Shown in pieces: positions 20,433-30,220 of a stretch of DNA of 64,000 nucleotides. The position numbers and the translations under genes were made by a program. The stretch is from positions 1,250,457 through 1,314,456 of the forward strand of contig CP009479.1 in assembly GCA_000965745.1 (NCBI GenBank), in the 5' to 3' direction. How positions within the stretch are numbered: the stretch's first letter is position 1; every line of letters begins with the position of its first letter. The notes below the pieces were generated by a model. That model had not been told where the DNA came from, ran no database searches, and was given only the letters and a program-made list of their open reading frames with translations. The DNA is from an uncultured archaeon. GTDB taxonomy: Archaea > Thermoplasmatota > Thermoplasmata > Thermoplasmatales > Thermoplasmataceae.

Positions 20433-21437
20433 GTGAACATCTCTTTAATCGGAATTGGCAACGTTGGAAAAAGGGTCCTTGAGATAATACGCGACGCTCA
20501 GTCCGGACTCAGGGAGCGGTCCGGCGAATCAATAAAAGTGATATCGGCAAGCGATTCCAGGCATACGGTATATTCGGAAAATGGAATGGACGTCAGCAGG
20601 GTTCTTGAGGCAAAGTCCCGGGGAGACATAAGGAAATCCGGGTACAGGGAGCTTGTATTCGATGAAATTTTTTCACTGAAAACGGAAGCGATTGTTGATG
20701 TGGCTTCAGCCACTCCGGACGGCATTGCAGGGAGGGACCTCTACCTCAAGGCTTTCGGGGCAGGCAAGGATATTGTTACCGCAAACAAGTCACCACTGGC
20801 CCTTCACTGGGAACAGATAATGGACGAATGCAAGCAGGCAGGGAGAAGGATAAGGTTCGAGTCAACAGTCGCTGGCGGGGTGCCTCTTTTTAACCTGAGG
20901 GACTTCTCAATAATCCCGTCAGAGGTTCTCCAGTTCAGGGGTGTTGTGAGCTCTTCCGTGAATATTATTCTTAACGACATAATAAATGGCAGGAGCTTCG
21001 AATCATCAGTTGAATACGCCATAAAACAGGGAATTGCAGAGACCAACTACCATGACGACACCTTGGGCCTTGATGCCGCAAGAAAGACGGTTATACTTGC
21101 AAACGCACTCTTTGGCACCAATCTCACATTAAACGACATACAGTATGAAGGTGTTGAGGGGAATATGGACAAGGTCAGTTCACTAAAGGGCAAAGGGGGC
21201 CTGTACAGGGTCGTTTCCAGCATAAGGAAGGAAGGCTCACGCACTTCAGTATTCTCAGGGATTGAGGAAATCGGGGAAAAGGATCCTCTTAGAGCCCTGG
21301 GAAACGAATCGCTGGGCTATACCATGCGCACAGACATGAATGGGGAAGTACTGGTGGTTGGCCTGGAAGACACACCGCTGGAGACTGCATCCGGAGTTGT
21401 CAATGATATTGCACTTCTGGCAAAAACCAGGGCGTGA
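20433..21437 (+). CDS. hom: Homoserine dehydrogenase
   Basis: Reduces aspartate semialdehyde to homoserine on the way to threonine and methionine. The 334-residue protein has a Rossmann motif GIGNVGKRV at residues 7-15, substrate-site segment TVAGGVPLFNLRDF and the catalytic-region motif DTLGLDAARKTVILA. There is no aspartokinase fusion or ACT domain. Start is GTG at 20433, with a TATA-like TTATATTTTA about 25 bases upstream, so probably leaderless and separate from gyrA. Confidence 0.93.
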   Translation: MNISLIGIGNVGKRVLEIIRDAQSGLRERSGESIKVISASDSRHTVYSENGMDVSRVLEAKSRGDIRKSGYRELVFDEIFSLKTEAIVDVASATPDGIAGRDLYLKAFGAGKDIVTANKSPLALHWEQIMDECKQAGRRIRFESTVAGGVPLFNLRDFSIIPSEVLQFRGVVSSSVNIILNDIINGRSFESSVEYAIKQGIAETNYHDDTLGLDAARKTVILANALFGTNLTLNDIQYEGVEGNMDKVSSLKGKGGLYRVVSSIRKEGSRTSVFSGIEEIGEKDPLRALGNESLGYTMRTDMNGEVLVVGLEDTPLETASGVVNDIALLAKTRA

Positions 21438-21663
21438 CATCATTAATCATTTGCAGATGTTCCAATGAAACAGTAAAATAGTATGCCGGGATTAATACTC
21501 GATGTTCTGTTGTTTCAGTAACACACACAGGCAGAATGGCCACACAGGGAAGAAAAATACAGTGAGTAGGACTTGTATCATTCGATTGACATAAGAAAGC
21601 AAGGGGCGATAATTTCTGGACGTTTACAATAAGGCACAAGAGAGTCTGTCCAGCCATACATCA

Positions 21664-22614
21664 GTGAGATCTTATGAGATTCCCATAAGAATCCGGGCGC
21701 TTAAAACAGCCAACATATATGTGGTTGAGACAGAAAGCAGGAAAATACTTGTAGACTCGGGCATGGGGCCGGAAGTTGACAATTTTCTGAAATTCTCCGG
21801 CGAAGATGCAAAGACATTCGATCTGATTATTCTGAGTCATTTGCATATAGACCATATCGGGGGTGCAGTTCACCTCAGATCCAAGTACGGCATTCCGGTC
21901 GGTATGGGTGCTGGAGACATAGACCTGATGAACAGGATAAAGGGCGATCCAAACTGGTTTGAGAAGAGCTATACCGGGCAGCTCAAAGAAAACGGCATGC
22001 CGGAAGCCCTGCTGAACAAATACACGAGGGAGACCCCAATCATGAGGGAGATCGACTACTACCAGAATTTTGAAGTTGACGAGAGGCTTGACGGCAATTA
22101 CAGTCTTGGCACGAAAACCGGAATAAAGCTCATAGATGTTCCCGGGCACTCTCCCGGCTCAATATGTGTGTATCTGCCCAATGAGAAGACAATCTTCACG
22201 GGAGACCATGTTCTCCGGAATATAAGCCCGAACATCAGCAAATATGTCGGGATAAGGGACTCACTTGGCAGTTACCTGTCCAGCCTGGAGAAACTTGCAG
22301 ATCTTGAGACAGAATATGTCCTCCCGGGCCATGGAATGCCATTCAATTCTCTTCATGACAGGGTTTCTGACCTGATATCCCACCACAGGGCAAGGCTGGA
22401 TGAGATAATTGAGATTGACAGAGACTGGTATTCCGCATACGAAATTGCAGGAAGAATGAAATGGAGCAAGGGCAGGAGCATGGATTCTATGAACACGATG
22501 GAGACAATATTCGCCGTTGGTGAAGCCACTTCGCACCTCGAAAGGCTGGAAGAAGAGGGGAAAGTAAAGGCCACTGACAGAGATGGAGTGAAACTTTACA
22601 AGACCTCCACCTGA
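21664..22614 (+). CDS. Metallo-beta-lactamase fold hydrolase
   Basis: 316-residue MBL-superfamily protein with the metal motif SHLHIDHIGG (His59, His61, Asp63, His64), a later VPGHSPGSICVYL and TGDHVL, and PGHGMPF. The C-terminal part (DEIIEIDRDWYSAYEIAGRM onward) is a small helical domain found in hydrolases of the LACTB2/CPSF-distant group. Substrate cannot be told from sequence. GTG start at 21664. The 226 bp upstream hold no gene that I can see. Confidence 0.85.
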   Translation: MRSYEIPIRIRALKTANIYVVETESRKILVDSGMGPEVDNFLKFSGEDAKTFDLIILSHLHIDHIGGAVHLRSKYGIPVGMGAGDIDLMNRIKGDPNWFEKSYTGQLKENGMPEALLNKYTRETPIMREIDYYQNFEVDERLDGNYSLGTKTGIKLIDVPGHSPGSICVYLPNEKTIFTGDHVLRNISPNISKYVGIRDSLGSYLSSLEKLADLETEYVLPGHGMPFNSLHDRVSDLISHHRARLDEIIEIDRDWYSAYEIAGRMKWSKGRSMDSMNTMETIFAVGEATSHLERLEEEGKVKATDRDGVKLYKTST

Positions 22615-22619
22615 ATAAT

Positions 22620-23417
22620 TTATTCCTTCAACATTCCATAATCATGATCCGAAAGCTCAAATTCCATTGCTTCCACAAATTGCATTATATGCTCTTTACT
22701 GGAGGATTTTGGTATGGGTATTGAACGTTTCATCAGGTAGTTGAGTGCAACGGAAACAGGGCTGTGACTGATATTCTCAGCTAATCTGTTGAGGGATTTC
22801 AAACTCTTCAGGTTCCCCCGGTTGATTGGTGAATAAGCAATTATCCTCACATTGTTCTCTTCGCAGTACGGGATTATGTCTGATTCACACTTCCTCTTCA
22901 CGATGCTGTATTCAATCTGGTTGGCAACTATTTCATGGCGGGATGCATTTTCCATGGCTTCCTGAACCTCATTCACGTCAAAGTTGCTTACTCCTATATT
23001 CTTTACAAGGCCCTGGTCCACGAGCTCTTCCATGGCTCCCAGGGTTTCCCTCAGAGGCACGGACCTGTTGGGCCAGTGGATCAGGTAAAGGTCAATATAT
23101 GGTGTATCGAGCCTCGACAGGCTCCCTCTTGCAGCCTTTATGACTTCGTCGTGCCTGAGATGATTGTGCCAGACCTTGGTCGTAACGAAAACATCTTCCC
23201 TTGGAACGTCTCTTATCGCCTTTCCCACAAGCTCCTCGGAATGCCCGGCTGAATATACTTCCGCCGTATCTATGAACGTGATGCCCTGGTCAATTGCGAA
23301 TTTCAAAGCCTCGATGTGTTCCCTGTCGTGCCTGTTATCCGCTGCGCTTGTGCCGCCAATGCCCCAGGTGCCAATTCCAACAGGCGATACCTTGCGCCCT
23401 GCAATTTCACGAATCAT
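22620..23417 (-). CDS. Aldo/keto reductase
   Basis: NAD(P)H-dependent carbonyl reductase of the AKR superfamily (265 residues, TIM barrel). The catalytic tetrad is complete: Asp50 (FIDTAEVYS), Tyr55, Lys81 (TTKVWH) and His114 (LIHWPN). Cofactor region IPIPKSSSKEHIMQF is present. It converges with the MBL gene, 5 bp apart. Substrate unknown. Confidence 0.92.
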   Translation of the reverse strand: MIREIAGRKVSPVGIGTWGIGGTSAADNRHDREHIEALKFAIDQGITFIDTAEVYSAGHSEELVGKAIRDVPREDVFVTTKVWHNHLRHDEVIKAARGSLSRLDTPYIDLYLIHWPNRSVPLRETLGAMEELVDQGLVKNIGVSNFDVNEVQEAMENASRHEIVANQIEYSIVKRKCESDIIPYCEENNVRIIAYSPINRGNLKSLKSLNRLAENISHSPVSVALNYLMKRSIPIPKSSSKEHIMQFVEAMEFELSDHDYGMLKE

Positions 23418-23524
23418 GATGGGATAGCATGTGAAGGCTGATATTTCAATTTAGGCTATATTCTCATTTTTCATCAGGTTAATGAACCTCCCGGCCCTAC
23501 CATCATGGCACAGGTGCAAGATAT

Positions 23525-25909
23525 ATGGCCAGGGCATTCGGAAAGCCAGGAATTGAACCAAAATGGACTCATGGAAACAAGGACGGCATAGGGACTGCAT
23601 ACCATTCAAGCAGCCAGATCTGGTTTACCATATGGAATGGAATTCTAACTGAGATATACTACCCGACAGTGGACAAACCACAGGTGAGAGACCTGCAATA
23701 CCTCATCTCTGATGGGAAGGGACTGTTCCACGAAGAGAAGGTCGACCTGGTGCACAGGATTGAAAAGATCCATATGGACGGCCTCGCATACAGGATCACA
23801 AACACAGATCCAGACGGAAGGTATGAGATCAGGAAGGAAATAATATCCGACCCGCACTCTTCTGTTATTCTCCAGCATACGTCCATAGACGGCAAGGAGG
23901 ACTTTCTCAGAAGAATGAGCCTCTACGTCCTGTGTGCACCCCACCTGGACGTTGGCGGCTGGTCAAACAACGGCAGCACTGTAAGGATAAACGGCAGGGA
24001 TGTGCTTCTGGCGGAGAAGAACGGGACTTACCTTGCGATATCCGCATCGGTGCCGTTCAAAAAGGTATCCTGCGGATACGTCGGACAAAGCGATGGCTGG
24101 ACAGACATATCGCAGAACCACCGCATGACATACGAGTTCAACTCCTCGGAGGATGGAAACATTGCCCTTACGGGGGAGATTGACCTGTCAGCATCCAGGG
24201 AATTTGTACTGGGAGCATCACTTGGAGACAGCATGCACAGTGCAGTGACAAGGCTTTTCCAGGCATTGTCCATGGATTTCAAAGAAAGCAGGAAAAGATA
24301 TTTCCAGCAATGGGAAAGGGGCCTGAGCAGGGTGGTGCCGCTTGAGGAATTATCCTCTGACGGAGGGAAGCTTTACAGGTCCTCGTACAGCATACTCCTT
24401 GCACATGAAGACAAGACCTACGAAGGGTCGGTCATCGCATCATTGTCAATTCCATGGGGCGAGGTGGCAGGAGACAACGACAGAGGGGGCTACCACCTTG
24501 TCTGGACAAGAGACCTGTACAACAGTGCTACTGCCGCTCTTGCGGCGGGAAACAGGGAGCTTCCATTGAGGGCTCTCATATATCTTTCAGTATCCCAGCT
24601 TGACGATGGCGGATTCGCACAGAATTTCTGGATAGACGGAACTCCATACTGGCACGGCGTCCAGCTTGACGAAGCTGCTTTTCCCATAATACTTGCGTGG
24701 AAACTGAGGTCTGAGAACGCACTGAGGACTTTTGATCCATACACAATGGTCCTGGAAGCCGCTGCCTTTATCGTGAAGAATGGGCCGGCTACACAGCAGG
24801 AGAGATGGGAGGAGGCATCAGGATACTCACCATCCACAATAGCATCAAACATTGCAGCTTTAGTATGTGCCGCATCGTTTGCCAGGGATGGTGGGGACCA
24901 GGCCACCGCAACATACCTGGAAGAATACGCAGACTTTCTGGAGTGCCACATTGAATCCTGGACTGTTACAACACAAGGGACCCTTGTCCCGGGAATACCG
25001 CGCCATTTCATCAGGATACGGCCGGCAAGTGTTCCCGACGGGGTTCCGGATGAGGACCCAAACACCGGCACTCTCCACATCAACAATATCTCGCCAGAGG
25101 AAACTTCCGACTTTTCTTCAAAGGACATTGTCGACGGCGGATTCCTGGAATTTGTCAGATACGGCATCCGAAAGGCTGATGACACTGTAATCCTCGACTC
25201 AATAAAGGTCATAGACAATATTCTGAAGGTCGACACGCCATACGGTCCGGTATGGCACAGGTACAACCATGACGGCTACGGCCAGAGAGACGACGGCTCA
25301 GCCTATCAGGGTTGGGGAAGGGGCAGGGCATGGCCTCTGTTGACAGGCGAGAGGGGGCATTATGAAATTTCGGCCGGGAACTCCCCTGACAGTTTTATCA
25401 AGGCCATGGAGAATTTTGCATCGCATACCATGATGATTCCGGAACAGGTGTGGGACAAGCCGGATTTTACCGAAAGGCACTTGCATCTCGGAAGGGCAAC
25501 CGGGTCCGCCAGGCCTCTTGTGTGGGCTCATGCAGAGTACATCAAGCTTCTGAGGTCCGCAAGGGAGGGGAAACCGTACGACAGGATCGACATTGTTGAA
25601 AACAGGTACATCACGGATCGTTCAGCATGCAGGAAATTTGAGGTGTGGAAACACAATAGAAGAATCGGAAAAATAGGTGAAGGCCTCACTCTGAGGATAC
25701 AGGCTGACAGGCCCTTTACCCTCCACTGGTCAAACGACAGCTGGAAAACGCAGAACGATTCGGATTCCAATGCAACAGGGCTTTCAGTGTATTACACGGA
25801 TATACAGCCCGCGGACCTTGAAGCAGGATCAGTAAAATTCACGTTCAGATGGTCCGATGACGGGAGCTGGGAAGGGCATGACCATGAAATACTTGTCAAC
25901 AAGGATTGA
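23525..25909 (+). CDS. GH15 glucoamylase (glucan 1,4-alpha-glucosidase)
   Basis: Exo-acting alpha-glucosidase releasing glucose from starch- or glycogen-like chains. The 794-residue chain has an N-terminal beta-sandwich (to about 270), an (alpha/alpha)6 barrel with WTRDLYNSATAALAAGN, the acid region QLDEAAFP near residue 382 and the base region GRAWPLLTGERGHYE near 600-610, and a C-terminal glucodextranase-like beta domain (about 690-794). No signal peptide is visible, so it is probably cytosolic and acts on stored glycogen or imported dextrins. Confidence 0.93.
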   Translation: MARAFGKPGIEPKWTHGNKDGIGTAYHSSSQIWFTIWNGILTEIYYPTVDKPQVRDLQYLISDGKGLFHEEKVDLVHRIEKIHMDGLAYRITNTDPDGRYEIRKEIISDPHSSVILQHTSIDGKEDFLRRMSLYVLCAPHLDVGGWSNNGSTVRINGRDVLLAEKNGTYLAISASVPFKKVSCGYVGQSDGWTDISQNHRMTYEFNSSEDGNIALTGEIDLSASREFVLGASLGDSMHSAVTRLFQALSMDFKESRKRYFQQWERGLSRVVPLEELSSDGGKLYRSSYSILLAHEDKTYEGSVIASLSIPWGEVAGDNDRGGYHLVWTRDLYNSATAALAAGNRELPLRALIYLSVSQLDDGGFAQNFWIDGTPYWHGVQLDEAAFPIILAWKLRSENALRTFDPYTMVLEAAAFIVKNGPATQQERWEEASGYSPSTIASNIAALVCAASFARDGGDQATATYLEEYADFLECHIESWTVTTQGTLVPGIPRHFIRIRPASVPDGVPDEDPNTGTLHINNISPEETSDFSSKDIVDGGFLEFVRYGIRKADDTVILDSIKVIDNILKVDTPYGPVWHRYNHDGYGQRDDGSAYQGWGRGRAWPLLTGERGHYEISAGNSPDSFIKAMENFASHTMMIPEQVWDKPDFTERHLHLGRATGSARPLVWAHAEYIKLLRSAREGKPYDRIDIVENRYITDRSACRKFEVWKHNRRIGKIGEGLTLRIQADRPFTLHWSNDSWKTQNDSDSNATGLSVYYTDIQPADLEAGSVKFTFRWSDDGSWEGHDHEILVNKD

Positions 25910-25947
25910 AGCAGAAACAGCATGTCGGTGGAAAAGAGTATTGTGCA

Positions 25948-27426
25948 CTAATCCGTCGTCTCTGATGTATTTGTGAACAGGAAAGCATTCACCGGAATTT
26001 TGTTCCTGGTAAACCTGTCAGCATTAAGTGAGATGTTGGTGCTGAGCCACATAACCGGCAGGGTGAATCCCCAGAGGAGGAGGCTGAACTGAAGCTGCTG
26101 CCCCATCCCGAATTCCGGCCATATAACGGTAAGCCCTATGGCGCTAATGTAGAATACCACTATCGCCAGCATGCTGAACATCATCGTGATGAATTCAAGA
26201 TAAAGCATCCTGACCTCATTTTCATTGCCTTTGAATACCATCCCGGAAAGGATTCCGGAAGCCACAGAAACTACTCCCATCACCGAGAATACGAGGGAAC
26301 TGTTGACAGTGGGCAGTGTTATCTGCGGAACATACCATATGAACATGCCTATGGATGATAGCGCCACAAGGAGATAGGTGAGCACGACGGGCATTTTCCT
26401 TTTCACAGGCAGGACCCGGTTTACAAGATACACAACAAATATGCCGTAAACAAACATCAATATATTGACGCTGGAAAATACGGCCAGATTACTCTGCAGC
26501 GACAGGTAAACGACATAGGTGCTGTATACGGGTACGGCAATCAGTGATATTATCATGGAAAACATGAACCAGCCGCTTTCGGTAACCTTCCATATTGAAT
26601 CAAGAAGCCTGACCCTCTTGCCCTTGAGGTAGAACTTGATCAGCAGGATATCGGTCAGAAGAAGGAACACAATGCTCTCACTTATAAGCGGTATTATCGC
26701 AGTGAACAGAATTGCAGCTATTGCGGAAGGGAAGGAGGCGGTTATGCCTTCACACTGGCAGCTGAGAACAGTAACTGCATTGCTGACCGTCTTCCTGACG
26801 CTACCAGAGCCCTTGAAGCTCAGGAGCTTGAAAATCAGGTAGTAATTTTCAGTAAGCACCACGGAGAGCACAGTGAAAAGGGTTACAATGGGAACACTTA
26901 CAGAGAGTATGAAGTACCGGGAATAGAAGACTATTCCATCCGTGAACATCAGGGGAACTCCGCCGGGAAGGACATCATCATATATGGATCCAAAGGCCAT
27001 TGCGTAACTCGGTGGACCTGTATCCATTCTCAGGGAACTCCCGAGAATGAACATCGCAAATATCACGCCTATGAACGCAGCAAGCTTGGAAACTGTCCTC
27101 CTGCTGAAACCCACGGTTCTGGAAAAGTATGCAAGTGATGAAATCAAGGATACTGCTGAAAAGGGAAGTAGTGAGAAATAGGGGATTGTTGCAACAAAAA
27201 GCAGGGAATACACGGTGATCAGGACTCCGATTATGTAAATCTCAGCCTCCCTGTACACGGTAAGGAAAATTGAGGCAACTGTAAGCAGAGCAATTATGAT
27301 CGGAGGAACATACATCTGGGAAGCGAGTATTGGGTCAACGTAAACGAGCCCAAGTTTAATCCCGAAGAAGAAAAGCATCAGGTATGAAGCGAGGGATACG
27401 ACAGCATAGAACAAGGAGCTCTTCAT
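25948..27426 (-). CDS. Polytopic membrane protein with LSCQCE motif (paralogue A)
   Basis: A 492-residue integral membrane protein with about 13 hydrophobic segments; I do not know its function. It is a paralogue of the protein at 40280-41761: both share LTENY, then AVTxLSCQCE (here Cys223 and Cys225) followed by a hydrophobic helix, and near the C terminus LEFITMM, VVFYIS and IWPEFG. Cys-Gln-Cys inside or at the edge of a membrane helix suggests metal or thiol chemistry. It stands alone here, convergent with the glucoamylase and divergent from cyclophilin. Confidence 0.85.
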   Translation of the reverse strand: MKSSLFYAVVSLASYLMLFFFGIKLGLVYVDPILASQMYVPPIIIALLTVASIFLTVYREAEIYIIGVLITVYSLLFVATIPYFSLLPFSAVSLISSLAYFSRTVGFSRRTVSKLAAFIGVIFAMFILGSSLRMDTGPPSYAMAFGSIYDDVLPGGVPLMFTDGIVFYSRYFILSVSVPIVTLFTVLSVVLTENYYLIFKLLSFKGSGSVRKTVSNAVTVLSCQCEGITASFPSAIAAILFTAIIPLISESIVFLLLTDILLIKFYLKGKRVRLLDSIWKVTESGWFMFSMIISLIAVPVYSTYVVYLSLQSNLAVFSSVNILMFVYGIFVVYLVNRVLPVKRKMPVVLTYLLVALSSIGMFIWYVPQITLPTVNSSLVFSVMGVVSVASGILSGMVFKGNENEVRMLYLEFITMMFSMLAIVVFYISAIGLTVIWPEFGMGQQLQFSLLLWGFTLPVMWLSTNISLNADRFTRNKIPVNAFLFTNTSETTD

Positions 27427-27492
27427 TGAACGCTACTTGATTTTCTGAAGTTATAAGTACGTTGCTGAATCCGGTCCTGGATCAAGTTCTTA

Positions 27493-27972
27493 ATGGAAGC
27501 AACATTCACATTACCCATGTCACGCGTTTTACTGGAAACAAATTCGGGCGATATCGAGGTTGAGCTTTTCGAGGACACAATGCCTGTCACAGCAGGCAAC
27601 TTCAGGAAACTGGTTGAAAAAGGATTCTACAACGGCGTAATATTTCACAGGGTGATCCCCGGTTTTGTAATTCAGGGGGGTGATCCCACAGGTACAGGCA
27701 TGGGCGGTCCGGGTTACTCAATAAAGGATGAATTCACAAAAAATAACAAGAATGACAGGGGGACCCTTTCAATGGCAAATGCAGGGCCGAACACAGGAGG
27801 GAGCCAGTTCTTCATAAACCTTGCCAACAACAATTTCCTTGACGACAAGCACCCTGTCTTCGGAAAGGTGACCAGGGGACTGGACGTTGTCGACAGCATA
27901 GCAAAAACCCAGACCGACAGAAACGACAAGCCCAAGGAAAAGATGTTCATCAAGGAAGCAAGGATGCTGTGA
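27493..27972 (+). CDS. Cyclophilin-type peptidyl-prolyl cis-trans isomerase
   Basis: Catalyses prolyl isomerisation during folding. The 159-residue protein contains [38 protein letters not shown] and [15 protein letters not shown], all active-site motifs of single-domain cyclophilins. No signal peptide, so cytosolic. ATG 27517 ([15 protein letters not shown]) is an alternative start close to the usual N terminus. It is divergent from the Cys-Gln-Cys membrane protein gene with a 66-bp gap. Confidence 0.95.
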   Translation: MEATFTLPMSRVLLETNSGDIEVELFEDTMPVTAGNFRKLVEKGFYNGVIFHRVIPGFVIQGGDPTGTGMGGPGYSIKDEFTKNNKNDRGTLSMANAGPNTGGSQFFINLANNNFLDDKHPVFGKVTRGLDVVDSIAKTQTDRNDKPKEKMFIKEARML

Positions 27973-28077
27973 GGGATCCTCCATTACTCATACTTTCCCT
28001 TAACCTTATGGATTTCCGGATTGGCTCTTATCGAGCACATAATAAAATTAATAAGACAGGTTCAACTAGAATTCCCG

Positions 28078-29718
28078 ATGAAAAACCTTTTTTCTGAACT
28101 TTTTCTCTCAAAGGGAGTAAATTATTTTACAGGGGACAAGCCGCTCAAGTCAATTCTTGACTTCTTCGGCCTGGGCGATAAGCTGGATCTTGCGGAAATG
28201 GGGAAGTATGTGTCAGAAGAATTGATCGAGCTTCTGGATTTCATAGACCATAGTGCCAAGCCGATGCTGCACACCTGGAGTGCATTGGGTGAAAGGATCG
28301 ATTACGTGCGCCTGTCTCCAGATCATTACAACGCCCTTATAGAGCTGCAGAAAATGGGCGTTATTGGAAGCATGTTTTCCCCCTCAAACTCCCTGATGCA
28401 GCATTTTCTCTCGGGTTACATAATTTCGGATTCAGGGATATTCTGTACATTGACCCTTACAGCCCAGACTGCATACGCAGTTGACAAGTATGCAGATGAG
28501 CCGATAAGAAGCAAGTTCATGAAGCTGTTCCTCGATGAGAACAACCCTTGGTTTGGCGCCACTTTTTACACCGAGACACAGGGTGGAAGCGACCTTGGTG
28601 CAAACCTGACCGTCGCTTCCCGGAAGGATGGCTGGTATTACCTTTCTGGAACAGACAAATATTTCGCGAGCAACGCCGGAGTTGCCGACCTTGCCGTCGT
28701 AACAGCACGTGTAGAGGGTTCCCACGAGGGGGCGAAGGGAATATCCGTTTTTCTTGTCCCCGCGTATCTCGATGATGGAAGCCAGAACTACAGGATCAGG
28801 AGAATAAAGGACAAGTTGGGTACTACAGCAGTTCCTACTGGTGAAGTCGAATTTGAAAACTCGAAAGCCTACCTACTGGGCGATTCTCCTGAAGGCATCT
28901 ATATTGCAATGGAGATCCTTACAATATCCAGAATAGACGACGCAATTGCCGCAGTGGGAATGGCGAGAAAAGCTCTGTGGGAGGCAGTAAGGTTTGCAGA
29001 CAGAAGAACTGCTTTCGGAAAGAGGGTTATAGAGCAACCCCTGATGATCAAGGATCTGGCAGAGCGTGAAGCTGAACTTGAGGCAGCCCTTGTTGTATCA
29101 CTTCTGTCCGCCCTGAAATTCAACTCAGCAAAGGGCAGGAAACCTCCGTACGATGATGAATATCAGTATGCGAGGCTCCTCAGCAGCATGGCCAAGAACA
29201 TGGCCTCAGACACCAGTGCGGAAATCACCAGATATGCAATGGAAATAGAAGGCGGGATAGGTTTTCTCGAGGAATTTCCAATGGCCAAGTTCCACAGGGA
29301 TTCCATCGTTACCTCAATATGGGAAGGGACCAGCAATATTCAGGCACTGGAATTCCTTGAGGTATTGGCGAGGAAGAACGGCTCACAGCTCTTATTCTCC
29401 GATCTGGAGCGGAACATCGGGGCAATCAGGGACAGCAACGCGTCCGAAGTGCTGAACGAGCAACTTCTGAGACTAAAGGGAAGGGTGAAGCAGATGCTCT
29501 CATCAGACAACCCTCAGTTCTTCTCGAAGGACGTCCTCAGGGAATCCGGTTTACTGCTGGCTGCGGTATACATGTTCCGGATAGGTGAATCGGGGACTGG
29601 TGATTCAGCACTGATGTTGAAAAGTGCCGAAATTTTTGCGAGGCGCCATTTCAGGCCGGATGACCCCGAGCTTGAGAATCTCATAATGTTGTCAGGATTG
29701 TTTGACTGGATGAGGTGA
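28078..29718 (+). CDS. Acyl-CoA dehydrogenase family flavoprotein (AidB-like)
   Basis: FAD-dependent acyl-CoA dehydrogenase. It shows TETQGGSDLGANLTVA (FAD/substrate loop), GTDKYFASNAGVADLAVV, the C-terminal helical domain FADRRTAFGKRVIEQP, and SIWEGTSNIQALEF. The length (546) and the motifs are nearest to the AidB-like branch with an extended N-terminal domain. I start at ATG 28078 because a TATA-like AATAAAATTAATAAG at about 28040 lies 25-35 bases upstream; TTG 28021 would add 19 residues. Substrate unknown; no clear beta-oxidation operon is adjacent. Confidence 0.88.
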   Translation: MKNLFSELFLSKGVNYFTGDKPLKSILDFFGLGDKLDLAEMGKYVSEELIELLDFIDHSAKPMLHTWSALGERIDYVRLSPDHYNALIELQKMGVIGSMFSPSNSLMQHFLSGYIISDSGIFCTLTLTAQTAYAVDKYADEPIRSKFMKLFLDENNPWFGATFYTETQGGSDLGANLTVASRKDGWYYLSGTDKYFASNAGVADLAVVTARVEGSHEGAKGISVFLVPAYLDDGSQNYRIRRIKDKLGTTAVPTGEVEFENSKAYLLGDSPEGIYIAMEILTISRIDDAIAAVGMARKALWEAVRFADRRTAFGKRVIEQPLMIKDLAEREAELEAALVVSLLSALKFNSAKGRKPPYDDEYQYARLLSSMAKNMASDTSAEITRYAMEIEGGIGFLEEFPMAKFHRDSIVTSIWEGTSNIQALEFLEVLARKNGSQLLFSDLERNIGAIRDSNASEVLNEQLLRLKGRVKQMLSSDNPQFFSKDVLRESGLLLAAVYMFRIGESGTGDSALMLKSAEIFARRHFRPDDPELENLIMLSGLFDWMR

Positions 29719-29741
29719 CCCGCCTCAACAGTGTTCACATA

Positions 29742-30125
29742 TTATCGGAGCCTCAGATTCAGGTATGGCTCCAGGGACATCAGCAGCTTGTTCCCGGCCT
29801 TGTTTATGTGCTCCTGCATGGTGGACTTCGAAACTCCATGGATCGTTGCAGCCATTCTGATGGTTGAGTTTCTGACAGAACACATGCACCCCATCATTAC
29901 AGTGAGCCTCCCTCCATGGAGATTCCTGTGGGTCAGGCTGCTGTGAAGCTCATCTGCAAGCTGTCTTATCTTTTCTTCCGCCCGGGAAAGAACATGATCG
30001 CGGCCGTATATTTCAAGATAGCCGACTAGCGAACTGCACCACCTGTAAATTCTCAATTCCGGAAACATCGAGGACAGTTCTGCAAACGGAAGCCTGTTCG
30101 AAAGTCTCATCTCAAGTTCGTACAT
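29742..30125 (-). CDS. Small helical DNA-binding protein, possible single-cyclin-fold TFB relative
   Basis: 127 residues, basic and helical, ending in AATIHGVSKSTMQEHINKAG, a good helix-turn-helix. The segment GGRLTVMMGCMCSVRNSTIR then AATIHGVSKSTMQ runs parallel to the second half of a TFB cyclin repeat (GRSIEG...AACR...[15 protein letters not shown]). There is no zinc ribbon and only one such repeat. I infer a mini-TFB-like or HTH regulator; the resemblance is weak. A perfect 16-bp palindrome lies 6 bp upstream of its ATG. Confidence 0.5.
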   Translation of the reverse strand: MYELEMRLSNRLPFAELSSMFPELRIYRWCSSLVGYLEIYGRDHVLSRAEEKIRQLADELHSSLTHRNLHGGRLTVMMGCMCSVRNSTIRMAATIHGVSKSTMQEHINKAGNKLLMSLEPYLNLRLR

Positions 30126-30131
30126 GGTTGA

Positions 30132-30147
30132 ACCGTTCTAGAACGGT
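30132..30147. promoter_or_regulatory. 16-bp perfect palindrome upstream of the HTH gene
   Basis: ACCGTTCTAGAACGGT is its own reverse complement and ends 6 bp before the ATG (minus strand) of the small regulator. Its position suggests an autoregulatory operator; it might instead be the end of the decayed IS605-type element that follows. Confidence 0.45.
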
Positions 30148-30220
30148 ATCAAGTATTTCTCCAAGGAGCCGCAAGAAAGCCTCTTGAGTGAGCGGAGGGG
30201 AGGAATTGCGGCAAGATTAG

